Assembly (NCBI RefSeq): GCF_000165425.1
Contig: NW_001799166.1
Location: 250,459-314,458 of the forward strand
Direction: 5' to 3'
DNA length: 64,000 bases
DNA from: Paramecium tetraurelia
Lineage: Eukaryota; Ciliophora; Oligohymenophorea; Peniculida; Parameciidae
Part shown: one piece after another, positions 49,977 to 64,000 of the stretch
How positions within the stretch are numbered: the stretch's first letter is position 1
Layout: every line of letters starts with the position of its first letter
Notes under the pieces: generated by a model
What the model was told of the DNA's origin: nothing
Database searches by the model: none
What the model saw: the letters and a program-made list of their open reading frames with translations, nothing else
Made by a program: the position numbers and the translations under genes

Positions 49977-50032
49977 TTATATAATAATTAGTATTAATTT
50001 ATGAGATTTCACATTTCATATGACAATTATCA

Positions 50033-50813
50033 TCAATTATGGGAATATATTACTTCGTATTCTCGTTTACAAATAGGACAAGTGCTTTTCGTTTTAAACC
50101 ATTCCTAAATACAACCCAGATGAAACTTGTGTTTGCATTACAACTAAGCCACTTTTTATGATAATTATTATAAGCATATGCAACAGTCATCTTCTTATTA
50201 AGCATTTACACTCTAGAATCTAATAACATATTTATACAATTATATTGTAAATTTAATATTTTTTGTATTATCTTATGAGCAAGAACAGTTTTCTAAGAAA
50301 GTAGAACAAGCTCAGTATTATAAATGTAATTGCAGTTGCTGCACTGCCATCTTCGTAATGGCATTTTTGATTTATTATGCTATAGATCCCATAAATTGAC
50401 AATGCAAAATAACTTAATGCTATTATATTATAGAGCAACTAATATCTATTCGAAATAGCTTCTAACAATGTCATAAAATCAACATAGGCATCATTATTAT
50501 ATTACAATGATATTCGTTGATTTTCAAAGTTTTCCAAAGTTCTATCAATTGATTAATAGTCACAATAGTAGAGATTCCCAAGAGCGATTAAATTCACAAT
50601 CGAACACATAATGTCAGTTATTAGTAACAGAAGAAAATAATAAAATAGATCGCATTCGGATGTGTTGGTTAAGATACTTATTACAGCAATTAGTTTTAAA
50701 AAAGCGTAGAACAGCTATGAAAATTCAATGAAGAATACAATTTTGATGGAATCTTTTCGTTTTAAGAGTTCCCCTAAAATAGAAATAAGAATACCATCAG
50801 TCAGCTCATTCAT
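50033..50813 (-). CDS. membrane-anchored RING-H2 E3 ligase (3 of 3)
   Basis: The start MNELTDGILISILGELLKRK leads into four hydrophobic segments (KIVFFIEFSQLFYAFLKLI, YYFLLLLITDIMCSIVNLIAL, YNIIALSYFALSIYGIYSII and ITFIILSLFYFL). A small intron (length 3n+1, near 50220-50280) precedes a RING-H2 finger: CCICLQQLSQKVAQLQC, KHKFHLGCIQEWFK and CPIC. The layout equals that of the other two membrane RING genes in the window, more closely the one at 17420-18197. The TTLL start is 56 nt beyond its stop. Confidence 0.83.
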
Positions 50814-50838
50814 TAAATTATATAAATAATTGATATTA

Positions 50839-52161
50839 TCACTTAAGGCGATTGATGGCCTCTTGGATGGTTTCAGTTGTTTTGCAGAAAGCCCATCTGA
50901 CGTAGTTCTGGCCTAGTTATTTATTCTCATAATATGGAGAACAAGGGATGCAAACAACTCCAAATTCATTAATCATGTAGTATGCAAAAGCAAAGTCTCT
51001 GGTTAATCTATTTCCATTGTCATCGAAATATTTCTCAGGGATTTAGATTTGTGAAATATCAGTGACGACGAAATACCCTCCCTATGGAACCCAATAATTC
51101 ATATTCAATCTACTCTCAACCAACCCTTTTAATAACATATTCGCTTATTCTTCATATAAGTTCTTAACTGATTAAAAGTACTTTCCATCCAGAGTTTAGT
51201 CTAAGCATTTTGCTGTTGCTGTCTGTATCACAGGATTCAAACAAAATATATGATAAGTTTAAGCTGCCTTTATTCCTTTGATAATCTCTTCGTTTCCTAC
51301 AGCAAATCCAACTCTTAATCCTGTGGATGAATACATCTTACCTGCACTTGTTACACAAACAGTTCTATCCTTTAATCTTGGATGTGTAATGCATCTAGGA
51401 TAATTAAATGGCTGATATTTCCCAAAAGTAATATGATGATAGGCTGCATCCTCACAAACAACTACTTGAGGATGTTTATCAAGAATATCAGCTAATTAAT
51501 TGTATTCTTCTGTACTGAATACTCTACGATAATCAAGAATATTACTTTCCAATTGGATTCATTGGTGAATTCAACAAGAGTAGTTTAGTCTTTTTATTAA
51601 TAACTCTCTCTAAATAATTGAAATCTAATTCCCAATCATCATCTTAGGAGTATTAGAATTTGCCATCTTTGAATCTTTTGATGATTTCCTATTTGTTATT
51701 CAATTTTTTGGGAATGATTGGAATCCCAATATGTCTTGCACCTTGGAATTCTATCATAGGTCTGTATAAATCTATTTTAGGGTATTGTAGATACCGAAGG
51801 CAGGATCAAATAAAATTACTTCATCTCCTGGATTTAATACTCCTTACATTACACAGCTCAATACTGCCTAAGCACCTGAACTGACCATAATCTCTTTGTC
51901 CACATTAATTTTGCATCCAATTTGTTATTCGAAGAATTTAGAAGCTGAATGTAACAATTTTGGATGTCCAGATGTCATGGTGTATTGAAGAGATTCTGTT
52001 TATGCTTCTTCTGAAAGAGCATCTCTAATCATTTATGGGGATGGGAAATTTGGGAATCCTTGGCCTAAATTTATGCATCCCTTTTAGTTTGCCAACATTG
52101 TAAACTTGGCATACATTTGAGGTTACAAGTAATTTAACATTCTGTTTGCTATTGGTTACAT
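50839..52161 (-). CDS. PLP aminotransferase, kynurenine--oxoglutarate/cysteine-S-conjugate lyase-like
   Basis: A fold-type I aminotransferase. The N-terminal motif INLGQGFPNFP and YTMTSGHPKL mark the substrate side; EIMVSSGAQAVLSCVM and NPGDEVILFDPAFGIY are typical of the KYAT/aspartate aminotransferase family. VVVCEDAAYHHITFG contains the Asp that binds the pyridine N, and TSAGKMYSSTGLRVGFAVG contains the PLP Lys. The end has YVRWAFCKTTETIQEAINRL. Total length is 441 codons in one stretch, although the reading near 51540-51640 was not followed residue by residue. Activity on kynurenine or glutamine is inferred from the family. Confidence 0.9.
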
Positions 52162-52426
52162 ATTGATGTTTAGATATTCAATAATTATATAATTTCATAA
52201 TATTTTCGATATAATTAGGATTTGATAACATTAACTATTATTTTATGAATATCCTATGTTCAACAGTAATTATCAACATTACTTCATAGTTTCTATTCTC
52301 AAATAAAATTAATTCCATACTCCTAATCCCCAAAGATTATTTTTATATTATTATTTTATCCTAACTAATTAATATTTACATAGATTAATTAATCTTTTTA
52401 TATTTAATTATATAATATTAATGATT

Positions 52427-55400
52427 TCAAAACATAAACGAGTTTTGTATTGAGTATTATTGTATCAAATTTCTCTGATCAGAACGCATAATGTTAGAAA
52501 CTAGTTCATCCTGAATGTTTATAGGGTTCCTAATAATTCTAATATTATTTTGCTTCATAAGTTTAAGTTATGATTTGATTCTCTTAAATTTATTTATAAC
52601 ATTTTTCCTAGTTTCAGATCGGAGCTGTAAATGTTTTTTGAAAAAGGGACAATAATGTTAAAAATTCGGAAATCTTAAGGTTATTGCTATTCTTATTATA
52701 TCAATTATATCCTAGTATCTGTTAATAAAGGCTATCAATATTTTGAATAATGTATATAGAAGAATAAATAATAATATTAACAACATCAAAATTTAAGTTA
52801 GATATTGTACTTCAATATAAGAATATTTCTAAGATGCCGATATTAAGATATTTAATGAAATAAATACACAACATAAGATGATTCCAGATTTCTCAAGTTT
52901 ATTCAAGTTTGATTTTGAAAAAGGTTTTAAAGAGTTTATTGATGCATAATATCCTAATAATATTAAAATTGATATTAGATTTTTAAGGATTATCTTATCA
53001 TTATCAAGAAAGAATAGAATAAAGATTAATGTTAATTTCATCTCCAAGGTTACTAATTCCCAAAAGTATAAATGTTCTTTATAATCACTGCATAGATATC
53101 CATATATTCCATAAGAAATATCGATATTCTTTGTTTCCTTATTCTTTTTGTATATGAATGTGAAAAATAGTATAGGAATTACCAAAAATATCAGAATCAT
53201 AGATGGCACTATGAACTACCATATCCAACTTTAATGTTCCTTTGTTTAGTATTAATACGCTAAATTAGCCCCTATCCAATCGATATTAGCAATGCTTCTT
53301 CTCTAAAGAACAATAGTCAATCTAAAAATATGTATAAATCTTAATACTCCTCCATTATATTTGGAATTGAATAGAAAACCAAAAAAATAAACGATGATTA
53401 AATAAACATAAGTTAAATATGAGAATTGTTGTTAATCCTCTATATGGATGCATAAAAGAACAATAGAATACTCATCTAAAATATTGGAATAAGCATTGCC
53501 CAAACCATTTTTAAGTAAGGAATTTCTATCTCAAAGTTATCAGCCACAAAATTAATTAAAAATAATAATGTTTTTGATGACTTTCCTATTGGCCAAGCTA
53601 GGTCAGCAAAATCCTCATTAAATTTTAAGTGTGGCAATATTGGATATAGAATTTACATGAAATTTATTAACAACTTTAAACTAGTATTCAATTGATCTTC
53701 AGAATCATTAGATATTTACCTAATTCACATTGAAATAATATCCTGTGATGTATTGTCATGTACTTCATTCTTTTATACATTAAGTGCATCTCAGATTTAA
53801 GAAAGGAAATCACATATGTTACAATAAAGGTGCTAATATCAATTTATTAATTACAATAGCATTAAAACAAAGGTGATTAAAAAGATTTCTTTTTGTTTCT
53901 CATTCTTTTAGCACACACCTGATAACGATTTTATATAGGAAGATTGTCCCCTAACATTGTAAATATCGCATTCATTGCAAATAGCTCCGATGTATCCTAC
54001 AAAACATGATTCTTAATTCACATTCCAACCTCCTAAACAAGAACTAGGATTCTCGCATTATTCAATATAATGAGAGTAATAAGAAAGTCTCCAAAATCCT
54101 GAGAGTAACTCTATCTAATAGGAAGTCACTGATTTCATTTTAGTTGGATCTAATCTTTAACATTCTAATGAGTTTTTTGTTACTGAAAAATACCCTTTGT
54201 CAAAATCACATTTTAAACACTATTTGTTATTGTAGTATTCTCCAATACCACAAGGTAATGTTTTTATTTTGAAAATGAAATTGTAATTTTAAGGCATTTA
54301 TTCACATTTTATTAATACCATCAAAAATATTGATTAATTAGAATAAGGGTCTAAATAAAAACTGAAGTTATCCAGTTTATATGATTCCCAAATAGGATCA
54401 AACTATAATTAAGTCATATTTTCTTTTGAAGATGATGATATGATTTCATAGTTAGTTTAATTTAGCTCAGAATTAACTTAATATTATGTGAGCGAACACT
54501 TATCACCTTAATCTTAGATAATCTTTTCACCTAATTAAGTATATTATTCAATTTATAATGATATAGTATAATTTGAATATTACATTGAAATTTTATCGAA
54601 CACTTAAAACTCATTCAGCTTTTAACCACTAGCGACTTCAATAAAAGTTTTGTTAACTCTCATCTAATTATGATTTACGATATAAGTTGGAATATCAAAA
54701 ATTTCATCATTTTATATTTCTCTTTTATTGTCTATTGAAAATCCGAACATATTCAGGTTTAAAAAATCAGCATGTTCTCGAATATTATTCAATCCAAAAA
54801 ATCCATTATTTTCTAAAAATAGGATTTTTCTTCTTGTTTCTTTATTTACTTTAGAGTTCTCACAATAAATTGCCCCTCCAATGTTAGCAGAATTATTAAC
54901 AATTAGTAAATTTTAAGCTTCAATTATAGATTTATTTAAAAATATTGCTCCTGCTTGATTCATTATTTAGTTATTTTTCAAGATGCTGTTCTATATTAAT
55001 AGCACACTTTAAGTTCCATATAATATTCCATTATTTTGGCCTTAGTTTTTTATAAAGAATGAATTTTATATTTTTAATTAAAGATTTTGAAAAATGAAGC
55101 ACCAATATACACCACAATTGTTGTCATAAAATATGTAATCATTCATTACTACTTTAGATTAATTTTGATTATTGAAAATTGCCATATATCCATTTTAGCA
55201 ATAAGGACAAAAGTTATTTATAAATTAAATTGAATTTGATATGATAGGGTTTGTGATTGAAGTGCAATTAATTTTCAAGAAATACTCTAATTAATATAAC
55301 AAATTCATTTTCTCAAATTAAAAGTTTTACATAATAACCAAATCTGCATTCTAAATTTCTATATTAATCAACTATTCAAACTGATTAAATATAGATAATG

Positions 55401-58400
55401 ATACAAATTTAAGATTGCTAATTTTTAGACTATAAATTACATTTAGTATAAAAATTGGTTGAGTTAAATAGCCTTCATATATAAAATCATTAATTAAAAC
55501 AGAACTAGATTATACTTTATAAATACCTAAAAGAAGATGAAATAAGGCCTTCATAATTACTTACACTTTGCCCTTTTTTTTAACTTCCAATTAGCTATTA
55601 TAAAAGAGTGCTGTTCTCATTATTATTAATTACAATTTACTCTAATACAATTTTATTATTTTAACTATTAGAGGGAAATTTGAGTCTACAAAACAAATTA
55701 TCTGCTGATATTAAATTTTTAAAGTTTAAATTTTTCATAAATACCTAATTTGAAATTGAAGATGGTATTAAATATAAAAAGGCTGCTTTTTTTTCTGCAT
55801 ATATATTTATCGCTGTAATATTTATGAAACTAAGTTATAGCATAGATAATCTTCCATCAATTGTAAAAATTCCTCCTAATTATGTCATATAAAAGTTAGT
55901 TGTGGCTAGTTTTGTATTATTGAAAATACAATTTTACACATAAAGATTTCCTTATTACTTAAGTTGATTGTAAAAAAATCCATATTATGCACTATTGATA
56001 TTGCTCATTCTTGTGTTAATAATTCTAATTTATTCAGCCATAAAAATAACGAATCCACAAATTGCATATAATTAACCAATAGCATTTTGAGTATTTATAT
56101 CATCTACTTGAGTGTTGAACATAAAAATAGTTGTGGCATCAACAACAACAATGGAATTAGATGAATTGTAAACATTTGCTATTTTAAATGTTAAATCATT
56201 AAAAATTACCTTAGATTTAGGCGATTTAATTCTTATTAAAGCTGCTTCCATCATCTCATTATTCGGAGATGGAGACCAAAAGTTGCAACTTTTAAATTTC
56301 CAATTCGTTATATTGATTTTAACTTCAGCATCAATTTGAATGAAAATCGCTGGGTTTATATAATTGAGTACATTAAAACTAGAATAATTTTCTAATAGTA
56401 ATTCTGATATTTAAATGAAATTAGAAACACAAGAGTCGCATCTTATTATTAAAAATGAATCACTTGTTTGAATCCAATGTGATACTTATAATTAACTAAT
56501 TTTTAAATAGGTAAATTCAGAAATATATATTACAGATCTTTAATATTTAAATTTACCAATAGAATCCAATTGATTTACTTCATTTTCTATTTAAGAAATT
56601 TAGATATTAGTTAAACTTACTTCTTGGCAATTCTAAAAAATAAGTAAAGTAAACAATATGCTTTTTTCTATTATAAGATTTTTTATTTAACTATTAACAT
56701 TTTAAAAACTGAGAATGGAATTATCATTAATAATTTCATTAGTCACCATAAAATTGATATTTTCTAAATTCCAATCTTATATGATAACATCTATTTAAAC
56801 AAATTACTGTAAATTTTCAATTAGAAGAAATTTTGATGTATTAAATAACAGCCCTTAGCATATTAAATGAGTTATAGTTATTGTATAATTACTTAAGGAA
56901 TATAAATAAAGGAATAAATTACTTTCTATTAACGTTAAGTTATTTAATAACACCAAGTTTAGCCTCAAATTTTATAAACCTTATAATAATGAGGAATTGT
57001 AAAATGAACAATTTATTACCTTTAAATCTTGAATGGAAAATGAATTTATGCTATCACTTAATTAAAATAGAATGCTATCCTTAAAGGTGCAGTTTATGAA
57101 TTTTATAAGGTTCATTTATATGATAATAATGCTAACTAATGTTTTTTGACTGAAGTATGAACTTGCTTTAAATGTGCAATTTATAAAAGTGAGATTGCTT
57201 ATGAAGACACTATCATGTTAGTCAGATGAATGCAAAAGAAAGATGCTTTCTATAAAAATACTATTAGTATAGAGAAAATCCTTGACTACTATTGTGGAAT
57301 TTTCAAAATGGCTATTTATTATGAAGACTTAAGAATCCCTTAAGGTTATATTATATATTTTAAATAGTATAAGGCTAGTTAGAAGTGGTTAGTTTATTGT
57401 AAATAACTATTTAGAAATTATATTTGTAATTTTGCAATCTTCAATATAAAATTTTACTCCAAAATCGGAGTCAATTTTGAAATTATAATTATCTTTTGCT
57501 ATGTTTAATTAATAACCTCTAACTTCAGATGCATTAGAAATATTAGCTAATCCGACACCAAAATTATTATCAACCATTAATTGTATAGAATAAATGTTCA
57601 CAGAATAGTAATAACTAAAAAGTGAATATAAATAATTAGTTCCCAGGTAAATCTATTAAGATATTTTACTGATGCTTTTTAAAATGATATCTTCAAAATC
57701 GTAAATTCTAATGGAAGTCTTATCATCCTAGGCTACAAAGGTTAGTCGCTCCTTTGTAACTTGATTAAAAGGTTTAATTAAACCACTCCTATAATCAATG
57801 TATGTTAAGTTTTAATCATAATTAATCAGACATTTAATAGCCTATGTTTTACTTGAATCTGTGACTAAAAAGTATGGGTTGTATAACTAATTTATGATGA
57901 AATATTACTGATATTAGATCTTAATCAAGTTATAAACAAAATTTGCATAATTAAGGACATTAATAGCATTAACCGTTTTTCTAAGAATAAAAACTAGATT
58001 AGCCGGATGATAAAGTACATTTGAGGCACTACTTCTACCCATTTACAATGGCACATTTATCACATTTAATACATTAGTCAATACATTAATTTTGAATTTT
58101 ATCTAATAAATAGTTTGAGTTGCATTCTAAAATTTCCATATTATAATAATCATTAAAAAGGATTGATAAATCATTCAAAGTTTAAGTATAATGTTAAAGA
58201 AAGCCATATAATAGTAACTTTTAATATTCGTGATAAAAGTCAACTAATCCACAATCTGAAACCTAATAATCAGCACATTTATTACATAATCCATTAACTT
58301 TATTAATATAAAAACCTTAAGAGCATTTTATGCATACTAATATACTAAATTTTGTATAGATACATTACTCACAATTTGGTAATTATTCTTAACAATTTTA

Positions 58401-60661
58401 GATCTATTAAAATTTAGTAATTAATTTATCAAATTAGGTTGAATAACATTATAGTTCATTTTAATCATTAATGTAACTTTAACAGTCAATTTCATTATAT
58501 TAAGGGAGACATTATTTCAGTCGAAATGAATAAACATATCCTTTTAAACATTAAGCACAACCAACTTCAAAATCGTCAGAAAGTATTCTTTTTTAAAATC
58601 CATCTCGTAAGATTGAATTCTCAATGCGGTTATATGAATTGTATTAGAAACAATATTTACAATTGCTAATTGCACAAAATTAACATTATCCCATATAATT
58701 TAAGAAAAAATTATTATTATTTGAACATAAATAGCATTATCTATTACTGCATTTCAAGCAGTTATTTTTACATGACGTATTAATGATATCTAAGTTCTAC
58801 TTATTTTTAAGGCATTTTCCATTGCTAAAGTAATATCCTTCTAAACATTGTATGTAAGTTTCCTTATCTAAATGTAAATAAGAAGATAATTGACAAGTAA
58901 CATCCAATTTATCTTAACATAATTTACATCCCTGACAAGGTTAAAGCTCCTAATTTTCAAAAATGTAATATTGATTTGCTAGTTTTTAATCTGTCATCAT
59001 CTACACATATTGATAATTTGGATTGTTTTCATATTGATAGTATATATCATAACATGCTGGATTATTGTAAATCCAATCAGTTGGTCTCATTAAGCAAGCA
59101 GAACATATAATCTAGTTATTCTGACTAGCTGATGGACTATCATAATATATGTGAGTACCATTTATAGCAATTTTCATTGTATTCAAAATCTCCAAAGTTA
59201 CAATGCTTCCTAAAGTCATCCTTTTGAAAGTTTTCCTCTAATTTAATTTTAATGGAATCATTAGAAAATAATTTACAAATGTGATTGTTGAATTCCTTAT
59301 ACCACAACTAACATGAACAGGTGGATTCTCTGGGCTCATAGACTCGATTAGAATTAGGTGGACAACTCAAACAATTATTTGAAAAGGGACCAAAACAAGT
59401 TTGACATGACATATGGCATTTTATAATAGATCTAGTATGATCTTAAAAGGATATAAGAGCAAATGATCTTGTTAATGAATTTGTTTCTATGAAAGTACCT
59501 CCAAAAAATAATCGATAGTAAATTAATTGGTATTAGTACACATTTTCATATTATTAAGTAATTTTGTAATTGAATTCAGGATTTTCAAAATAAAAAGTAA
59601 TAGTATTAATTGAGTAGTCAATATAAATAAAATGCCAAGTATTAATGTATGAGTAATTATCTATTAGAATCTCTTTAGTAATTAAGACTAAAGAATTATC
59701 TGGGATCGAACGAACAAGAATTGGAATAATTTATGAATAAAAACAGATTCTAAATATCCATTTATGTGATTCTTTATCGTAAACATAATCTAAAATAAAA
59801 GAATTAGATCCAGTTGCCATAAAGTCTTATGTAAATCTATTTGCAACGACTCTTAATATATGTATAATCTAATCGAAATTGCTATCATATAATGCTTATG
59901 CTTTGGCCCAAAAGGAGACTCTATAATCCTTTTGAGTTTGGGTCGAGATTGAATAAAATGAATTAGATACTCTTTCTTAAAATTCAGTGCTTTGCTCCTG
60001 TAATAAGACTGCATTGCTACCCTATAAGGAAGGGTAACCACTCCAAAGATATTTCAATTCTGACATTTATATTATTGCTGCATTCATTTTCCCTGGAAAT
60101 TATTTTAACAGGATTTTAGTACCAGTCATCGGGTTGATATCCTAACTAAGTAAAATTGCTTACTGAATATATCCCTCCAGAGATTTATGTTACAACAAAA
60201 TTAGGTTTGATGGTATTTGGAAAGGTAAAAGATTTTCTGTTAGTGTTTCCCCAAAATTATTCAACCATAACCTAGCCTGAATCTTAGTAATAGATAATAG
60301 TGCTAATCCTGATGCCCTCAATTTCCAAAGGTTGAAATTGGAAAGTACACTCTACCCACTTCCCTTCTGTATTGACCTGCACATGAAATACAACTAGCCT
60401 TTATTCAAATAGAATTTCCATATAAATGATATAATTCAACTCCTATTTGTCTCCGAAGTACCCACCCTACAAAAAGTAGTAATAGTCTTCATTCGATTAT
60501 TCATAAAGATATTTGTTAATTCCCAGAGGGCAATATAATGAGAGAACTCCTGAGGCTTAGTTAGTTGAGGTCCATTTAAAAATATATGGTTATCTTGTTT
60601 GATCTTGGACTACTCGAATATCACCGAAGGCCATTCTTAATAGGGAAAAGATTAATATCAT
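52427..60661 (-). CDS. giant Cys-rich/beta-helix membrane protein
   Basis: An 8.2-kb gene with start MILIFSLLRMAFGD (signal peptide). From the N-terminus: a concanavalin/LamG-like region (about 59850-60600) with YYYYFL- and FHVQVNTEGKWVEC-type strands; a long Cys-rich stretch with furin/EGF-like C..C spacing (about 57700-59450); a repetitive Asn/Ile-rich region that looks like a parallel beta-helix (about 54600-57600); a second Cys-rich stretch (53800-54500); then a C-terminal block of hydrophobic segments with YGYLCSDYKEHLYFWELVTLEMKL at 53050-53100 (a pattern I recall from large ciliate membrane proteins) and a basic cytoplasmic tail ending NSFMF. Introns were not all placed. One or two genes could be merged here, but no internal start was obvious. 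Surface sensing or adhesion is inference. Confidence 0.6.
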
Positions 60662-60685
60662 AATATATATTTTTATTATTATATT

Positions 60686-63600
60686 TCAATAATAAAATCT
60701 GCATTTTATCCTTTTCTAAAATGTTATATCTAACTCTACATATTCTTCAAAGTCTTAAATTTCAAAAAGTAAATAGATTGGTGTTTGTAATAAGTTTTAT
60801 TCCTCTTCCTTACTATTGAACATAATTGGAGAATAGAGCAACTTAGCTTTCTATTTGATGCAAGTGACTTTCTCACCAAACACTTGTTCAGCGTAATTTA
60901 TAAACCTTTCCAAATTATTGACCTGAGAACTAAAGTTTACATCCCACCTGGACCAGAATGAGAAATTTTTTCCATTTATTTATTCATATTGACATTCTCC
61001 AGGTTCTGATTGAAGTGCATATGGAATAGCTAAATTTAAGAACATATTCTTAAACGTCTCTAATTTTAGGTTCTCATCAATCATCAACTTTTTGATTACT
61101 TTCACCAATTCGATAGTTTATAAACCTGCTATGCAAGCACTTGTTGTAGCCATTGCAGGAACAATCTAAAATATAATATAAATTATTTACTCTTCCTGCC
61201 TTCAACTTCGTGGTCAGCCAATCCAAAGGTTCTAATCCATAATTTTAAGCTCTGCAATTCAAGGCAGCTTATATAAATTCAACATGATGGTTGTCATCTT
61301 CATCCTTCTCAAATTGTATAGGCTATGGTAAAAAGTCTAAAGGCTTTAGTAATTTAGGAGTTGATTCAGTCACTTCGTAATAGTCCTTAAAATATTCCAC
61401 TATTTAATTGATTAATTCCTATTGACTTTACTACTAAGTGTCCTGATTACCTTCTTCTTGAGCCTTGGCTTATGCATCCTTTTATACTTAATCTTGTATC
61501 TACTATAACTTTTCTTTGTTTTCTTTGTATTCTTTAGGTTTGATATTCTTGAGCGTTTGTTCGAAATCAAATTGTTAAGGAATTTCAATGCCCAAAGCTG
61601 CAGCATATAAGTAAGAGACAGATTGAATAAATTTGATTTACATTTCTTCTCCTTTAAATTCAAATATCTATGGAGGTCTTTTGGGAGATGACCAGAACAA
61701 TTTTCCATTAACAATATGATCCAATGGATATGCTTTCAAGAGGTCCATGATTCCATAGACAAAGTACTTATAGAATTTATTAAGAGCATATTAAATGCAA
61801 TCCTCAAACTTTTTAGGCATATTCTTACAGAATTTAAGAGTAGTCTCTAATCCTTCAATGGTGAAATCCTTGAATAAAAAGGTTTGTCTAATTTATTATA
61901 GTTTAGTAGTGAATAGTTTTTCAAATTTATCTCTTGCCCATTCTAAACAGTGATTACTATCTTCAGGAAACATTTTGAGAGTGCAATAAGGTATTTCATT
62001 ATTTTCTTCTGGATCCTGTTTACTACCATAACTTTCAGTTAGTTTGGGTAATATGACTTGGACATGTCCCTTTGGTCCCAAAGTTCCACTCTCAAGTAGG
62101 GGTTTCATATGTTCAATGCATTGTGAATCAACGTATAATCTTGCTTACACATTGTCAAGTGCATTGGTTATCACATCCACATATTAAAATACATTAGTAT
62201 ATAAACGCTCGGTTTATGGAGAGATTTTATCGAGTCTAGCAACAATCTTCATTTAAGGATTCATCTTCAGACATGCTCTGGCAGCAGTATATGATTTTGG
62301 TTGTCTAAGATGCTTTTCTCTAAATAGAAACTATCTACTAAGATTAGATTTCTCTATCACATCAGGATCAGTGACAATGATATTCCCATTAATACCTAAT
62401 CCTATCATTGCATAATTCTTAAGCAATTCGCATCCTATTGCACCAGCTCCAATCAAAAGTAATTTGCACTTTTCGATTGCCTATTATAATTCCTTTCCCA
62501 ATATTAGATTACCATCTAACAATTCTTCGCATGTATGGAAATAGCATTATCTTATTGGCATATACTTATGAGTAATTGCTTTGATGATTTCTTAACATAC
62601 TATTCCACCTAAGTAAGCAGCCTATGGAGGGAATATTTGATTGCCAGTCTTTTAGAACAATTCATTGATTTCTCCACTTTAATTAGAAAATCGATTCATT
62701 TGCTCATTAATTACTGTGTACTTCTATTCATCCAAAATAAAGTTTGGATCAAATATGGGATCAGTCATAATTGCACTCATCTGTTTATTTTAAAGAACAA
62801 TCTTTTATTTAATTGTCTATCCTCTTCCATTTCTCAAATACTTACCAAACTAACTCAAATCTCCCACATTAATGGTTGATTTATTGATTACTTTTACAAC
62901 AGTTAATTATTAATTATTGAGTGATTTGCCATCCTCTTATATGATTTCTTTGAGTTCAATGACATCATTTGGACTCAAATTGTGCTTCCCTTTAATCTCT
63001 ATAATACCTTGATCTTAATCAATATTTTCAATAATGAATTCCTAAACTTATTCTCCATCTGCATCATTCACTGTAAATTGATCTCCCAAATCAATCATAA
63101 TCCTTCCATAAACAGAGACCAACTATGATACAATCATACCAATTTTGTATTCTCTACAGATTGCTGATATTGTATTGACAATTTCAAGTGAATCCACTTC
63201 GCACAAACATACCACTTAATAATTCAAACTCTTAATAGAAGATATTATATCAGTAGAATAGTCAATCTAAACATAAGGATTTAACCCTTATAAATGTAGT
63301 AAACTCTGTTCTAATCTGCTTGACTCTTCATTTTATACAAAAAATTATCCTAAATTATTGAGTTTCTTGTCTTCTACTATGGTCAGTCTTTTCAGACCTG
63401 ATAACACAAGATTCTTGGCTGTTTCAATACCTAATGCTCCCAATCCATAAATGATTACACTCGCTTATGATTATTTACTTACAGAATCTAGACCCATGAC
63501 ACCTATATATCTGGACATCAAATTTTGAACTTCTGCATTTTAAATATCAAATTATCTGTTGCTAACATTACTCTCACTTACATCTATCTCTGGTAATTGA

Positions 63601-64000
63601 CTTTATAAAAATTCGCTTATTTCTTCCTTCTTCCTATAATGTTATTTCTTTTTCTCCTATTGTATCTGAGTATATGATTGTCTTTGAATTATCGATAATA
63701 TCTTTTTATCTGATTAATGAGTTATGCAAACTTTCAATTTCTCAAGTTCTTTTTTTAATGCTTCAAATTCTGCTGTTAAAATGCTCTTGAATTTCTATGG
63801 CTATTATTAGAATGGAGCAGAGATATTATGATTCTAAGTACAATGATAACTGACTGGCAAATCAGCTTCATCTATCCATTATTATACTTCTTTAATGATA
63901 ACATCTTTTCTCAAATAAAAACTCTTTTAAATAACCTCTTCAAAACCTGCTGGTGGTTTCTACAATTATTCTATCATTGCATATCTAATGTTAGCCAATT
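60686..64000 (-). CDS. UBA1: UBA1-type ubiquitin-activating enzyme E1 (C-terminal part, gene runs off the end)
   Basis: Ubiquitin E1 charges E2 enzymes. The N-terminus lies beyond 64000. Present are the inactive adenylation half ([13 protein letters not shown] near 63400) and four-helix region, then the active adenylation site [15 protein letters not shown] near 62430 with DNV and [19 protein letters not shown]; the catalytic Cys segment [21 protein letters not shown] near 61960; and the C-terminal ubiquitin-fold domain ending [11 protein letters not shown]. Small introns occur (one near 61170). The order and sequence fit UBA1 rather than UBA6. The stop lies 24 nt from the start of the giant gene on the same strand. 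Confidence 0.93.

Overview
The window looks like macronuclear DNA of a ciliate, most probably a Paramecium. Long reading frames appear only when TAA and TAG are read as glutamine and TGA is the sole stop. Nearly all introns are GT...AG and 19-40 nt long (most 22-28), the DNA is very AT-rich, and genes sit 15-100 nt apart. Splice sites were placed by eye: an intron was accepted when it restored frame and gave a protein-like or family-matching sequence, and for most genes the spliced length then came out as an exact multiple of three. Nothing was run through software. Family names rest on motif recognition.

Layout. 1-9025: start of an unidentified minus-strand gene, VPS16, a tesmin/TSO1-type CXC protein, a TMEM237-like membrane protein, a kinesin with a poly-Gln tail, and a Gln/Ser-rich protein. 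9085-19255: tRNA-Gln(CUG), an MT-A70-family protein with no recognisable DPPW motif, a small unknown protein divergent from it, a large PAS/multi-pass membrane protein crossing an assembly gap, an MFS transporter, a membrane RING protein, SNU13 and tRNA-Leu(AAG). 19443-26603: a secreted, probably GPI-anchored protein, two divergent coiled-coil genes (one apparently damaged), a second gap and a second membrane RING protein. 26645-38431: a myosin, an acidic Thr-rich membrane protein, a cytosolic carboxypeptidase (tubulin deglutamylase type), a Lys-rich protein with a SUMO-interaction-like motif, a prominin-like five-pass protein and a ZIP zinc transporter. 38459-45242: malate dehydrogenase, an ankyrin-DHHC palmitoyltransferase, a protein with two cyclic-nucleotide-binding domains, and UBA5. 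45258-64000: a UPF0193 protein, arginyltransferase ATE1, a TTLL ligase, a third membrane RING protein, a kynurenine aminotransferase-like enzyme, an 8.2-kb cysteine-rich and beta-helix-like membrane protein, and the C-terminal part of a UBA1-type E1.

How the genes fit together. There is no operon structure, but themes recur. Cilium and microtubule genes: TMEM237, kinesin, TTLL ligase and the opposing carboxypeptidase, UPF0193, possibly the prominin-like protein. Protein tagging: UBA1, UBA5, ATE1, three RING membrane proteins, DHHC enzyme. Surface and sensing: PAS membrane protein, GPI-anchored protein, giant Cys-rich protein, cyclic-nucleotide-binding protein. I saw no viral element, retroelement, DNA transposon, CRISPR array or rRNA. 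The most interesting candidates are the catalytically degenerate MT-A70 protein beside its divergent neighbour, the in-frame TGA codons in two otherwise readable genes, and the TMEM237-like frame problem.
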